From: Micromussa lordhowensis
Taxonomy: Eukaryota; Cnidaria; Anthozoa; Scleractinia; Lobophylliidae
Length of the DNA stretch: 64,000 nucleotides
Reading direction: 5' to 3'
Assembly (NCBI GenBank): GCA_964020085.1
Contig: OZ026601.1
Location: 17,352,530 to 17,416,529, forward strand
The notes under the pieces were generated by a model that ran no database searches, was not told the DNA's origin, and worked only from the letters and a program-made list of their open reading frames with translations. Numbering within the stretch: position 1 is the stretch's first letter; each line of letters begins with the position of its first letter. This document shows positions 1 to 10,568 of this stretch, one piece after another. Made by a program: the position numbers and the translations under genes.

Positions 1-960
1 CCGCCTGTTATTACACCAATGCCAGCATGTGTGGACCAGGTCGATGAAGGGGAGATGGTTGAAATTCAGAAAAGATCGATAAGGAGTTAATAAAGAAAGA
101 CTACACTCGCATTCAAGAAAAGTTGGAGGAAATAAGGCAGAATTTTGCCATTGCAATTACCAGTGGATCTCGAAGTGGAAGTGGAAAAATCTTATTGGAG
201 TATTTTGATTGGCTAAAGCAGATCTGGGGTGGAAGTCCATCTACTGAGCCCCTGTCCTGTGGGGTAGGTACAGATGATTTTACCGAATGAAAACGAGAGT
301 ACATTAGATACACAGTTAGAAAGCGATGATGCTGACGTTGAGGAACTTGCAAGATGAAGTTCCAGTCACCCTGAAAGAGATAACATGTTAAGCTCTGAAG
401 GTGAAAGTCTCAGTGGCAGTGATGGAAAAAAGAGCTGCAAGGGGAAAAAAAGGGCCTCTTCCAATCCTGTACCAAAATTAATTGATAATAAAAGGAAACA
501 TCTGGAGCGTCAACTAAGTGCATCACAGAGAGATCAGCTACTAATAAATGAATCAAAAGAGGACTCTCGGTTCAAAAGAGATATAGACGAGGCAATTTGG
601 CAGTCAAACAAGACTTTTAGTCAGTCAATGCAACAAATGAGCATGTCAATGCTGCAGGTAGCCCAGGGGTTTACTCGGTCAATTGAAGTTCTTGCCAGAG
701 CAATGGTCAACAAACCCAGCCAGCCACAATACCAATATCCTCCTTACATACCTGCTGATATGTCAGCTCAAGTAAGAATGCAGGGCCCAGTACATGCCAC
801 AGGTTACACCCAGATTAACACACGATACCAAGAGCAGGTGTACAGATATGAAGACAGCCAAACTGGGATCGACAACACTAGCAACCAGACGGACCGACGG
901 ACGGATTATGGACAATGGCTAAACAATCAAGAGTCAAGCTTTCAGTACTGCCTTTGTTGA
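1..960 (+). pseudogene. Myb/SANT-like protein, decayed, 5' end off window
   Basis: Three reading frames join into one decayed protein. It enters the window in frame 1, shifts near 80 to a segment reading GKILLEYFDWLKQIWGGSPS (about 105-285), shifts again near 285, then meets TGA at 355-357 before an open stretch from 385 to 960 (191 codons). The IWGGSPSTEPLS-type segment resembles cnidarian Myb/SANT-like proteins often found beside transposases. The 385-960 part is hydrophilic, Met/Gln-rich around SMQQMSMSMLQVAQGF and probably helical. The family call is from recalled similarity only; the frameshifts and stop are visible. No promoter or intron is evident. Confidence 0.5.
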
Positions 961-1263
961 AACTTTTAGGGACTTCAACCTCGTCTCAGACAAGAAATAC
1001 CGACTTTGACAGGTAATGTTTATTGTAGAATGCAGTAAATCTGCATGTGATATCCGCATGTCAGTTTTCGTTGTTCCGCCCTTGTTGTTCTATCCTAACC
1101 TTTTTTTGACAACACCATTAAGTGAAACACAGCGTTACTTACTCACTCATGCGTTCACCTGCTATAATTTCTTAAATGCGGCGTTACATATGTTTCTATC
1201 TCACGAATTCAAATCTGCGAACTGACAGGATAAAGCACATTTACTGTAAATTAGTTTTACCAC

Positions 1264-2042
1264 ATGGAGCATAGAATTTTGTCTTTGAATGTCAGAGGAT
1301 TGAACAAGAGTACCAAACGACGGCAGCTGTTTAGATGGTTGCATCAACAAAACGCGGATGTTATTTTCCTTCAAGAAACGTACTTGTCCCCGCAAACTAT
1401 CAAGCTCTGGGAAACTGAATGGGGGGGGGGGGGAGTTGTTGAAGTCATGGTTCTAGTCACAGCAGTGGTGTAATGATCCTTTTTAAGCCAAAGATCAATG
1501 TATCTATTGATAAAATCATCCGCGATAAAAACGGCAGATATGTTTTAAGCGAAGTATTTCTAGATGATGTAAAGTTTATTTTTGTGAATATTTATGCACC
1601 GAATGATCAGACGCAACAAATACATTTCCCTAGAGATTTGTCCAATTCTGTGCTCAATAATTATGCAAATGAAACATTAGTACTGGGTGGTGATTTCAAT
1701 TGTGCCTTAACTGAGCTTGATAAGCTAGGAGGCCGATTAGTTGAACTCAAGAAAGCGGTCATCCAGGAAATTAACAAGATGATAATTACTCATGATCTTA
1801 TAGATACTTGGAGAGGAATATATCCCAGTCTGCAAGGTTTTACTTGGAGCAATCCGTCGATGAAGATTCAGTGCAGATTGGATTATTTTGTAGTCTCAAA
1901 AGATATGCAATCGTCACTAAAATATGTCAAAATAATTCCCAATATTTTTTCTGATCATTACGCAATAAGTTTATCTATTATCTCTGAAGAAAAAGAAGTT
2001 AAGCGCGGTCCTGGCTTCTGGAAATTTAACAACTCATTGTAA
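1264..2042 (+). pseudogene. LINE ORF2: apurinic-like endonuclease domain
   Basis: Two frames make one exonuclease-endonuclease-phosphatase domain that would nick target DNA. Visible motifs: LSLNVRGLN (metal-binding Asn), FLQET (catalytic Glu), GGDFNCAL (Asp) and SDHYA (catalytic His). The frame breaks at a run of G residues around 1422-1434; after it SHGSSHSSGVM continues in the frame that opens at 1473. Homopolymer slippage or a sequencing/assembly error in the G run could explain this one break. The rest of the element is broken independently. Confidence 0.85.
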
Positions 2043-2062
2043 CTGACAAAGATTATACTGAA

Positions 2063-4974
2063 ATGATTTCTCAAAAAGTACCTGAATTTGCATCAAAATA
2101 TCGCGAGCTAACAGATAAAGGGTTCCTATGGGAAATGATTAAAATGGAGATAAGAGCAGCTACCATCCTTTTCTCGAAAAGAAAAGCTAGACAAAAGCGC
2201 GATGAAAAGAAAAAGTTATTAGAAAACTTCAATTGTCTTCAAAACCAAATCCGTGCAAACTTCAACAAAATGACAAAAGCTGAAATAGACAGCGTAAAAA
2301 ACAAACTTGCGAAAATAGTTGCCAAAAAAACCCAAGGTACAATAGTCCGAAGCAGATCGCGATGGTATGAATTTGGTGAAAAGAACAATAAATATTTTCT
2401 CAACTTGGAGAAAAGAAACTACAGAAAAAAAACACATAACTCCATTAAAAAAAGAAGACGGCTCTGTTCAACGTAACGCTAAACAAATACTGGAGGAAGA
2501 AGAGAATTTTTTTAGGAATATCCATAAATCGAAAAATATTTCTCTTGAAACAGATAACTCTAAACACTTTTTTTGAGTCAGCTGACCTTAAAACGCTTGA
2601 CAACGAAGAAGCAGAGCGCTGCGGAGGCTTGATAACAATAAAAGAATGTGCAGATGCGCTTAACAAGTTCCAAAATAACAAAACACCTGGTTCTGACGGG
2701 CTTACAATTGAATTTTATAGATGCTTCTGGGAGGTGCTTGGACATTTTATGGTGAATAGCTTTAATTACGCGTATCAGTACGGTCACTTATCCATCTCCC
2801 AACGGCTCGGAATTTTTTTCCTTGATACCAAAAAAAGAACAAAAATTTAGAATATTTATCAAACTGGAGGCCAATCTCCCTTTTGAACAATGGTTATAAA
2901 ATTGCCACAAAAGTCATTGCAATCAGAATGGAAAAAGTCTTGCCTAAAATTATTCATTCAAGCCAAACAGGTTACGTCAAAGGGAGATATATCGGAGAAA
3001 GTATTAGAACTATTTCGGATATCATGTCCTTCACAAAGACGCAAAATATCCCCGGGTTAGCCGTTTTTCTCGATTACGAAAAAGCTTTTGACTCAATTGA
3101 ATGGAATTATCTTCAGAAATGCCTGGAAACTTTCAACTTTGGTCCACAATTACGGCAGTGGATAAATGTAATGTATAGTGACATTTCAAGTTGCATCCTT
3201 AACAACAGCTTTGCTACTAGGCAATTTAATTTGGAAAGAGGTGTCGGACAAGGCTGTCCTCTCTCTGGCATCTTGTTTACTATTGAGATAGAAATTCTTG
3301 GGTAATTCTATAAGGCATTCAAATGAAATAAAAGGCTAAAAATCGATGAAAGAAACACTTTAAAACTTACGCAGTATGCAGATGATACTACTGTTTTTCT
3401 TAAAGATGTCCAGTCACTAAAAAATTTATTTAGTTTACTTGCCCAATTCGAAAATTGTTCTGGATTACGAATAAATCCAACTAAATCAGTGTTGCTGTGG
3501 TTAGGATCATTACGATATAGCAAAGATACACTTCTAAATCTAAGATTAAGCGAGGAACCCATTTATGCCCTCGGAGTGTTTTTTTCGTACGATGAACAAC
3601 TTGCAGCCAAAAAGAACTTTTTTGATCGACTTGACCCGTTAAGGAAAGCACTAAACATTTGGTCGTCAAGAGATATATCAATATATGGCAGAATCAATAT
3701 AGTGAAGACAATAGCAATCTCTAAACTTGCTTTCGTGTGCAGTGTGCTGAAAACGCCAGACACTTTCGCTACTGAAGTCAATAAACTGATTTTTGACTAT
3801 GTATGGAAGTACAAAAATTCAAAGATTAAAAAATCTACCTTGATTAAAAGCAAAGGGAACGGTGGTCTAAACATGGTTGATTTCACACTGTTTGATAAAG
3901 CACTAAATATATCTTGGGTGAGACGTCTCTGCTCTGAAGGCAATCAACCATGGAAATTCATCCCACTACACTTTCTATCTGGTGTCGGTGGAACACTTGT
4001 TTTTCATTGTAATTACGACCTGAAATATTTGAACTTAAGTGCAAAACTACCAACTTTCTACAAAGACATAATCTCGCACTGGCAAGAATTGAATAAAGTT
4101 GTTCCTACAACAAAGAAAGACGTCCTGGACCAAATTGTTTGGAATGATCGATTCATAACAATCAGCAAAGCCTCCGTGTATTTTCGAAACTGGCATCATG
4201 CCGGTATTCATAAACTTTCCTGTCTCCTCGATGATTACAATAATCAATTTCTGTCTTTCAACATATTCTCAGAAAAATTTAAAGTGAAAAGTAACTCTTT
4301 ACAGTATCACGGCCTCCTTTCAGCAATATACCGAGTCAATGGAAAAAACATCTTAAACAGGAACAGCAAGCTGCCACAGTTAATTTACCTGAAATCGATA
4401 TGCTTATGTGCAAAACAATGTACAAATCGCTAATTGATTGTCAAAATTTCCCTCCTCCTACGGCTGAGAAAAGACTTATAGAATGTGGTTTCGATATTTA
4501 CAAGCGTCAGAGAATATACTCCTTACCCTTTCTCGTGACTAAAGAAATTAAACTTTCAACATTCCAATACAAGATTATTCATAACATTCTCTACACCAAT
4601 TGCATTTGTACAAAATGAAAAAGGTTCAAAACCCTCATTGTCCCTTTTGTACAAACGTACACCAAACAGTCGGTCACTTATTCGTATCATGCCCCGTTTC
4701 TAATTCTTTCTGGTCGGATTTTATTAAATGGTATCAGTCTGTTTCTACAAACACCCTTAGCCTATCCAAGAATGAAATTATTTACGGAGTTCTCACGAAT
4801 TGGTCTTCTTGTTCAACCCTAAACCACCTAATTCTCATAGGTAAATACTTCCTCTATCACAAATCATTAAATAGCGTTAAATTTCAGTTCGCAGATTTCT
4901 TAAATCTTGTATATGACAAAATTGAAATCGAACGTAACATTGCCTCTATATCAAACAAACAAAATATTTTTTAA
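2063..4974 (+). pseudogene. LINE ORF2: reverse transcriptase and C-terminal zinc knuckle
   Basis: Consecutive frames at 2063-2476, 2545-2850, 2883-3305, about 3310-3490, 3489-4433, 4400-4618 and 4600-4974 carry one protein. Reverse transcriptase landmarks are PGSDGLTIEFYR, FLDYEKAFDSIEW and a YADDTTVF catalytic box near 3380 that lies between the longer open pieces. The C-terminal CPFCTNVHQTVGHLFVSC is the CCHC-type knuckle of L1/Tx1-like ORF2. With this many shifts it cannot make an active enzyme. Confidence 0.85.
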
Positions 4975-5034
4975 AAGAAGTGGTCCAGTTTCATAAAAAC
5001 GGAAGGAGTCACAGTTTAAATTTGCAAGGCCTAA

Positions 5035-5310
5035 ACAATAACAACATGCAGTAAGTAAGTAGTGCAACGTATTGTCAGGTTATGTAATGTATTGTAAGCG
5101 ATGTATGTAAGCAAGTAATGCAGTGTATTGTTTTGAAATATCGTGTAATCTAACGTAACGTAATGTAGGTAGTTAATGTCGTATAAGTGATGTTTACAAG
5201 TAAGTAACATAGTGTATTGTAAGTAAGCAATGTAATCATTAAGCATCTGCATGCAAGCAATGAATGTAAACTCAGTAATGTGGGGTATTGTAAGTAGATG
5301 TATGTAAGTA
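5035..5310 (+). repeat. GTAAG/GTAATG-rich degenerate tandem repeat
   Basis: About 275 bp are built from variants of GTAATG, GTATTGTAAG and TGTAAGTAAG. It follows the LINE ORF2 stop directly, so it is probably the 3' untranslated region or tail of that element. The LINE end near 18300 and the reverse complement of 62600-62700 contain similar GTAAGTAGTGTAAG-like sequence, which supports this as a family trait. Confidence 0.6.
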
Positions 5311-5566
5311 GAGTTAAAACGGGAGACTTAGAGAGGCTGTGAACAAAAAAAACCCAGCAATTTCATTCCTTGTAAAAAAGAACTGTTGCTTTATTGAGTT
5401 ACACTGTTTACTTCTTGCGTTAGATTTATATTTTTGTATTACAAAAAAATTCAACATGGACTGCCTGGACTAGAACAGTAAAATGTACATACCATAGTCC
5501 AGTCATAAACTTAATGACTTACTGAGTTAAAGTGTTCAGTTTATATTTTTGTCAATGCAAACAGAG

Positions 5567-6754
5567 TTAGTAATCATCAGGCAAGTTTTGCTGTATGTAC
5601 TTGGCTAACGCTGTACGAACATAATCACCCTCACTTGTCTTGCATGAATAGACTGGATCTGGCACGTTTGGGTGACTTTCTTCCTCAGTTTGGTGTCGAA
5701 GTATTTGAGCTCGAACTTCTTCATCATCCGGGCAGTTACCTTTAATTTTGCAGTAGTTGTGAAGGACAAAGCAACTGTAAGCTTCTCTGTAAGGTCAACT
5801 TTTCAAGTCAAGAATCCCCATCGAACGTTAAGTCTGCTGAAAGCGCACTTGACTTGATTTCGTGCAGAGCGAAGCATGTTATTGAAAAGAACTTCCTCGT
5901 TTTTAACACTTGTCTGGTACTTCTTCATGCAGAAAGGTGTTAAGGGATAGGCAGGGTCTCCTATCAAATAGTTAGGAATAGCCTCATAACCAGGTAGTAG
6001 GGTAATGAAGGTTTTGGGAAGTTGTCTAGTTTTCATTTTGTGGTTAATGCTGGAATTTGCAAACACTTTAGCATCATGTACAGGTCTAGGCCATTTGCAC
6101 TCAACATCCATGAAGTACCCTGTACTATCACATGCAGCCTGAATGTTGAGGGAGAAATACTGCTTATAACAAAAATAATCTTGCGAGTTTTGAGGAGGTC
6201 GTTTAAGAGGTATGTGTGTGCCATGAATGCAACCATATGCCTGGGTCATCCCAAATTTTACTTGAAACTCTGAAACTTTTCTTCGCATTTCTCCAGTGTT
6301 CCTTGGCAAATGTAAGTACTTTGGTCCCAGTATGATATTGATCGCCTCGCACACTGAATGTATGTGCTTAGATGCTGTACACTGATGAATTCCAAAGGCA
6401 TTCGCTGTCATCCACAGAGACCCCATGTCTTTAAGGGGCGCAGTTCGTCTGCTATTTCAAGGAAACACTCTTTACAGAAATTTTTGTTCCAAAACCAATC
6501 TGGAACATCTTCCCCTATCATATTTTGCCACCAAAATGGTCTGTGCGTCCATTTATAACCCAGACCAACCTGCGCTTTTGACGAAGTTGGCGAGCTTGGA
6601 GATTTCTTCTCTTTCTTAGCAAATACATCTTTTTAGCTGAGATATATGCAGCCAAAGACAGTTTTCGCTTCATTGTCATCATCTTGTAGGGTGTTATCAT
6701 GCCAAAACGCTGAAAATTGAGCGTGGCAAGAAGGCCAAACTGAGAGAGAAGCAA
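5567..6754 (-). pseudogene. PIF/Harbinger transposase (DDE_Tnp_4), catalytically damaged
   Basis: Similar to HARBI1-type transposases, which cut and paste DNA with a D-D-E triad. The central frame (6426-5803) contains YGCIHGTHIP where the family has the first catalytic Asp (GxxDGTHI), so it is now His (CAT). The second Asp is kept in GDPAYPL. The third residue, normally Glu before AFxRL, is Lys (AAG) in QVKCAFSRL. The C-terminus continues in another frame and ends YIQQNLPDDY at the stop at 5567. The N-terminus (6754-6518) needs a further shift near 6430-6520. Two lost catalytic residues plus two or more frameshifts argue for a dead copy. Confidence 0.85.
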
Positions 6755-6845
6755 TGCGCCTATATTTTCACGATTCGTGTTCTCTGCACCATGTTGATTC
6801 TCCTGAGACTCTTCCCGCGCAATTTCATATTTGGGCTGAGGCTAA

Positions 6846-6909
6846 TATTTCAGCCCGGGCTGAAGTTGGTCATGAAATCGCAACAAAATTTCAGCCCGGG
6901 CTGAAATTC
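6846..6909. repeat. Two palindromic ATTTCAGCCCGGGCTGAAAT-like sites
   Basis: The perfect 20-bp palindrome ATTTCAGCCCGGGCTGAAAT lies at about 6889-6908, and a near-copy ending GAAGT at about 6847-6866. Both are just inside the right end of the Harbinger remnant. They may be subterminal transposase-binding sites, but that function is inferred from position. Confidence 0.7.
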
Positions 6910-7169
6910 GCTTTGTAATCAGGCCCTTACTTTGTACGAGTGATCTACCTCCTATTGCAAGACACCATTTTGGAAGGGCAACTTATGGCAGCAGAACAAC
7001 TTCTATAGCAATTTTGTCACAGTTTTGCAAACCTTTATCAAGAACGGTACAGAACTTTAAATGTTCAGCAACTCCTTCATCCAATGGATAATGAGAAGAC
7101 CTTGAGCCCCTGTACACCAACAGCTGTTTTTCTTTTGACGACAAAAAATAATAGGTTTATCTTAAGACT

Positions 7170-8348
7170 TATTCACAGTTGATGCTGACCACATACTCCT
7201 ATTATCCCACAAAACCATTGGAATACTTGCTGAAAAAGCTTTTGCTGGAAACTGGTTTAATAACACCCACAATCTAAACCTCACTATGGAATTGCTCAAG
7301 GTTGAAACTACAAACCAGCTCTTTCAACTTGATGGTATACTTTACAAACAAGTGGAGGGCATTGCCATGGGCTCTCCACGTGGGCTACTATTAGCCAACA
7401 CCTTCATGTGCTCCATAGAAGAAGAATTAGAAGAGAAAAACGAGCTCACCTCCTTCTATAAATGGTACGTGGATGATACTTTCACAATCATGCCAGACCT
7501 CGACAAGCCAACGTTTTTCTCGATAAATTGACCTCTTGCCACGAGAACTTGAATTTCACTACGGAATTTCCATTGTTGGCATGAACATTACTAAATGTGG
7601 AAACAGACTTTAAACATCAGTACACAGAAAGTCCACAAACACTGTCCTGCTCCTTCACTATCACAGTCATGTGGACAAACGATACAAAAGGTGTTTACTT
7701 TCCACAAAGATCAACCACGCTTATTGCCTGTCATCGACTCGTACTGCCTTTTCCTAGGAATGCGATAAGCTTTGAACTACCTTTCTAAACCTGGATTATC
7801 CTGTAAATTTGATCAATTCTTCGATTAATAAATTTCTGCATAATATCGATAATATTAGTGCGCCTGATGAAACAAGTGATGGCACCTCTGAAATCTTCGT
7901 ACCGCTAACTTTCAAAGATCCGAAATCAGTTAACTCAGTAAAAAGAAAAATGCAAAATCTAAGCACAAAAATTGAAGTGCAAATCAAGCCTGTCTTTCAG
8001 TCTAAGAAGATCAGCCAACTCCTCTCCCTAAAAGAGGAGAAGCCCCCCATTGTAAACAATCAATTTCAACTTAACTTCAAACTTCAACTTCAACTTTATT
8101 TAAAGAATAGCGGGTATACAACCCGACACTTACACCAACACATTGGCGAGCATAAATATTCTGCAATTGGAAGACACTTGGAAGATCATGGCCTATCAAA
8201 GTCCGATTTGAAGGACAAACAATTCTCTGTTTTGAGAAAGTGTAGAATGAAGTTTGACTGCTTAATATTTCCGATGTTGTTTATTAAGAAGTTAAAACCT
8301 GGGCTAAATACCCAGAAGGACTCCATTCATGCTAAATTGTTTACATGA
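7170..8348 (+). pseudogene. Penelope-like element: RT catalytic part and GIY-YIG nuclease, decayed
   Basis: The frame around 7170-7531 reads FAGNWFNNTHNLNLTMELL, then VEGIAMGSPRGLLLANTFM and YVDDTF, the RT core of Penelope-like elements; usual GSPLGPLLAN has become GSPRGLLLAN. After shifts near 7530 and 7790 the frame 7809-8348 gives the C-terminal nuclease region with GYTTRHLHQ and IGEHKYSAIGRHLEDHGLS, ending at LNTQKDSIHAKLFT. The N-terminal RT fingers are missing. The GIY-YIG core strands just before GYTTRHL are replaced by a hexanucleotide-rich stretch. Confidence 0.85.
8062..8097 (+). repeat. CTTCAA-like hexanucleotide repeat within PLE nuclease
   Basis: Sequence here is mainly repeats of CTTCAA and AACTTC, translating as alternating Gln/Leu/Phe/Lys. 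It sits where a GIY-YIG domain would have its first strands, so it is either a microsatellite expansion or filler at a deletion. Confidence 0.6.
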
Positions 8349-8845
8349 CAATGCATGCAAATACTTTTTCGCATTTAATAGTGCTTTATTTTACTCTCCA
8401 AGGATTTGTGTTTTGTACATTTATATTCAAATAACTTTTTTTGATTTTCCACTGTGATGGTTTTAACGTTTGTCCTATCGCAATGTTTTATAGTTGTTAT
8501 TAAAAAGCCTATTCTTTTAATTATTCATGGAACACAATTTATTGACAATCAAATTTTAACTGTTGCATCTTTTACCCAAAAATTACCAGAGCCTAAATAA
8601 CAATGTATAACTCCAGGGTCTGAAGAAGAGAAAGTGTACTACAATCTATTGAATCCTAACAAACCATAGCGAAATTGTGCCACATGCCTATTTGCTGGGG
8701 TTGCTATACCGGATGAGATGGAATTCAAAGCACTTGAAATGTTCATTGGTCAAGCGCCCACCACAGCAGAGGTGAACGCGTTTAACCATATAGACCAAGA
8801 CAACATGAATTTTAATTGACTTTCAGGAAAAGCCAAGTGGGATCT
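8349..8845. other. Intergenic, no supported gene
   Basis: AT-rich DNA after the PLE stop. A short stretch near 8630-8770 reads like decayed coding sequence, but no frame is long enough to identify. Confidence 0.5.
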
Positions 8846-8854
8846 TTAATTTGG

Positions 8855-9414
8855 CAATCTCGTTCCCAGAGGTCGGGTTCCCTTAATCCCTTGAGGGCAT
8901 GAAACGAGAACCTCTGGGATAATCCATTTCAGCGTAACTTTTGATTGGTTGAAAACTGAGCATGAGCAGTAGTTTCATTAACTCAAAATGGCGGACAAGA
9001 TGCCGGTAAAGGCAGCGTCAAGTCATTATTATCTTTGTAGATGCTGCAATTTAGAGGTTAAGAACAATCCAATTGACTTGTTTGGAGAAAAGGAACAAAA
9101 TGAAAGGTTTCTAAATCATTTGGAAGAAATCACAGGGCTAAATTCCTTTCACGGCGATGGATTTCCCAGGAAAATTTGCAGAGATTGTTATGGCCGGGTG
9201 AACCAATTTTCGGAATTTAGGAGTCTGTGTCTGAAAATAGCCTCCGAGATCTGCGGTTTCTGAGCCATTTCGGCAGCCATTTTCCAAAATGAGTTCACAC
9301 CTGTGCAGTTAAGCCGATAACCAGATTTCTGTTGCGCTGAAATGGATTATCCCAGAGGTTCTCGTTTCACGCCCGCAAGGGACTAGGGGAACGCGACCTC
9401 TGGGAACGAGATTG
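8855..9414. mobile_element. Compact TIR transposon with 9-bp TSD, carrying a ZAD-like exon
   Basis: Terminal inverted repeats of about 82 bp (8855-8936 against 9333-9414) start CAATCTCGTTCCCAGAGGTC and differ at only a handful of positions. The element is flanked by an exact 9-bp direct repeat TTAATTTGG at 8846-8854 and 9415-9423. Each TIR also contains an internal inverted pair (TCCCAGAGGT / ACCTCTGGGA). A duplication this long fits Mutator-like or Merlin-type elements better than Harbinger or mariner, but no transposase is present to decide. Unlike an ordinary MITE, the 396-bp interior is mostly one open reading frame. Confidence 0.85.
8988..9263 (+). CDS. ZAD-like C2C2 zinc-binding protein (91 aa) inside TIR element
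   Basis: Intact 91-codon frame. It shows LCRCCNLEV near residue 17, IDLFGEKEQNERFLNHLEEI, then FPRKICRDCYGRVNQFSEF near residues 60-80. Two CxxC pairs about 45 residues apart, LF after the first pair and an ICxxC pair before a helix match the zinc-finger-associated domain (ZAD), a dimerisation module of some zinc-finger transcription factors. The start ATG lies in AAAATGGCGGAC, which resembles a YY1-type promoter-proximal motif. There are no C2H2 fingers downstream, so this is either a stand-alone ZAD peptide or a captured first exon. The TIRs lie on both sides. Confidence 0.7.
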   Translation: MADKMPVKAASSHYYLCRCCNLEVKNNPIDLFGEKEQNERFLNHLEEITGLNSFHGDGFPRKICRDCYGRVNQFSEFRSLCLKIASEICGF

Positions 9415-9423
9415 TTAATTTGG

Positions 9424-10241
9424 CAGGATGGTAAGTGATCAGGTAGGCATGTTTAAGTGAAGTGGGCATAAATGTGCACGTAAGCTTATTTGTTTGCGAA
9501 ATTTTATCTTAGCATTGTAGCTTCGATCGTTTCAAAAGCATCTGGTGTTTCTACTTCTATTTTAGTCACAAAGAGCAGTTCCCTCAACTCAACAGCAGCA
9601 AATTAAGCTGTTGTCTCTCTAACGTTCACTCGGACCTCATGTTACTTCAGCAATCATGTACAGCTGGACAAAAAACTTTAAGCCTAAATTACAGCCAAAA
9701 CTTTTTTTCAATTGAGGCACATTAACTCAACCAAATTTACGACCTTAAAAAATTGGGTTTCTTTTATGCTCTACCTGTGTTGAGGATGACGACCTAAAAT
9801 TTAACCTAAATTTCTTTGATTGGAGCTGTTTGATTCATCTTTGGTTGCCCTTCGGTTCTCTGTGTTGATTTAAGGCCTTAATTGGGCCCTGTTAAGGTTT
9901 ATCAGGGCCATAAAATTTCGTACAGAAAAGACTTTCTCCACTGAAATTAAATCAGTGCATGGTGCAGAAGGTGACAAACTTATCAAACCATCAGAGATTT
10001 CTTTAAAGTGCATATGAAGGAAAAAAAAAATTATTTGGTATGATAATTTAGTATTTTCTGAGTACAAAAATGAAAATTTCAGTGATTACGACCTTCTATA
10101 CAATTTTTTTTGGAGGGGGGAGCGCAAAGTTCCAATTTGGCGCCCGGATAGTGTTGCCATTTCTGCTTGGCCAAAAACGATACCATGGCAAGGATGTGAT
10201 GTCATTAGTTGCACAGAAGACAAGAGTATTGAAAAAGGTAT
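9424..10241. other. Intergenic, no supported gene
   Basis: No frame with recognisable content on either strand. It includes a poly-A run near 10019 and a poly-T/G run near 10105. Confidence 0.5.
9936..10046. other. Short A-rich stretch, no gene
   Basis: Contains the poly-A tract at about 10020-10030. I see no LINE coding sequence directly upstream, so I do not call it a retrotransposon tail. Confidence 0.3.
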
Positions 10242-10565
10242 TGTGACGCTGGTGGTCCCAGTGCTGTAAATTGCGCTAACAAGACTGGCTTGCCGGGAAT
10301 AACTGTGCATTATTTCCCGAAGGACGAAACTTTACGGCAGAAGTAGACCAGGTTTGTCCGAATTCACAGGAAAGATTTCGTCCTGGCAAAATCTTCAGTG
10401 TTATGTTCGGCGCATTTCAATGAAACATGCTTTCATTCTAGTAGCATTGCTGCTTTGGACAAGAGTGGAAACCCTGTAGACCAAAAGCGTTGTTTGAGTC
10501 CTGGATCTATTTCCTTAAAGAAGCAGTTGTGCGGGGTAGCCTTGTCCATTCTTATCTCTAAGTAG
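10242..10565 (+). pseudogene. THAP-type zinc finger, broken by TAG
   Basis: One frame reads SAVNCANKTG, then GITVHYFPKDETLRQK, then SSVLCSAHFNETCFHSSSI and ends at TAG 10563-10565. This is the THAP DNA-binding domain: a Cys pair, HYFP, the invariant Trp and C-x2-H. The Trp position is a stop (TAG at 10344-10346), probably from TGG, and the first zinc Cys before SAVNC reads Pro. THAP domains occur in P-element-like transposases and host regulators; no transposase follows here. Confidence 0.75.
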
Positions 10566-10568
10566 GGG

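Larger units (their letters stand above)
1264..5310 (+). mobile_element. L1/Tx1-like non-LTR retrotransposon, copy 1, degenerate
   Basis: An ORF2 with endonuclease, reverse transcriptase and C-terminal zinc knuckle can be followed over about 3.7 kb in the same order as in L1/Tx1-type LINEs. At least six frameshifts or stops break it, including a poly-G run near 1422. No ORF1 is seen upstream. The 3' part runs into GTAAG/GTAATG-rich DNA and has no clear poly(A), so the 3' limit is approximate. Parts of the same kind of element recur at 11248-13513, 17338-18391 and 62579-64000. Confidence 0.8.
5567..6926 (-). mobile_element. PIF/Harbinger DNA transposon remnant
   Basis: The transposase pseudogene (5567-6754) lies inside what seems to be a Harbinger element. 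On the + strand the right end reads GTAATCAGGCCC at 6915-6926 followed by TTA, as expected for a GGGCCTGATTAC-type terminus with a 3-bp TTA duplication; the same GGGCCT start is seen in the element at 40396. I could not find a matching left terminus, so the left limit is only the transposase stop codon. Confidence 0.6.

Noticed and set aside
1422..1434. Poly-G run considered as a G-quadruplex or regulatory site
   Set aside because: It lies inside an endonuclease reading frame and simply breaks it; slippage or assembly error is the simpler reading.
5031..5252. 73-codon minus-strand frame
   Set aside because: Made by the GTAAG/GTAATG repeats; Tyr/Leu/His-rich low complexity, no protein character.
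5300..5360. Possible left terminus of the Harbinger element (TTAGAGAGGCTGTGAAC)
   Set aside because: Only weakly resembles GGGCCTGATTAC; not enough to set a boundary.
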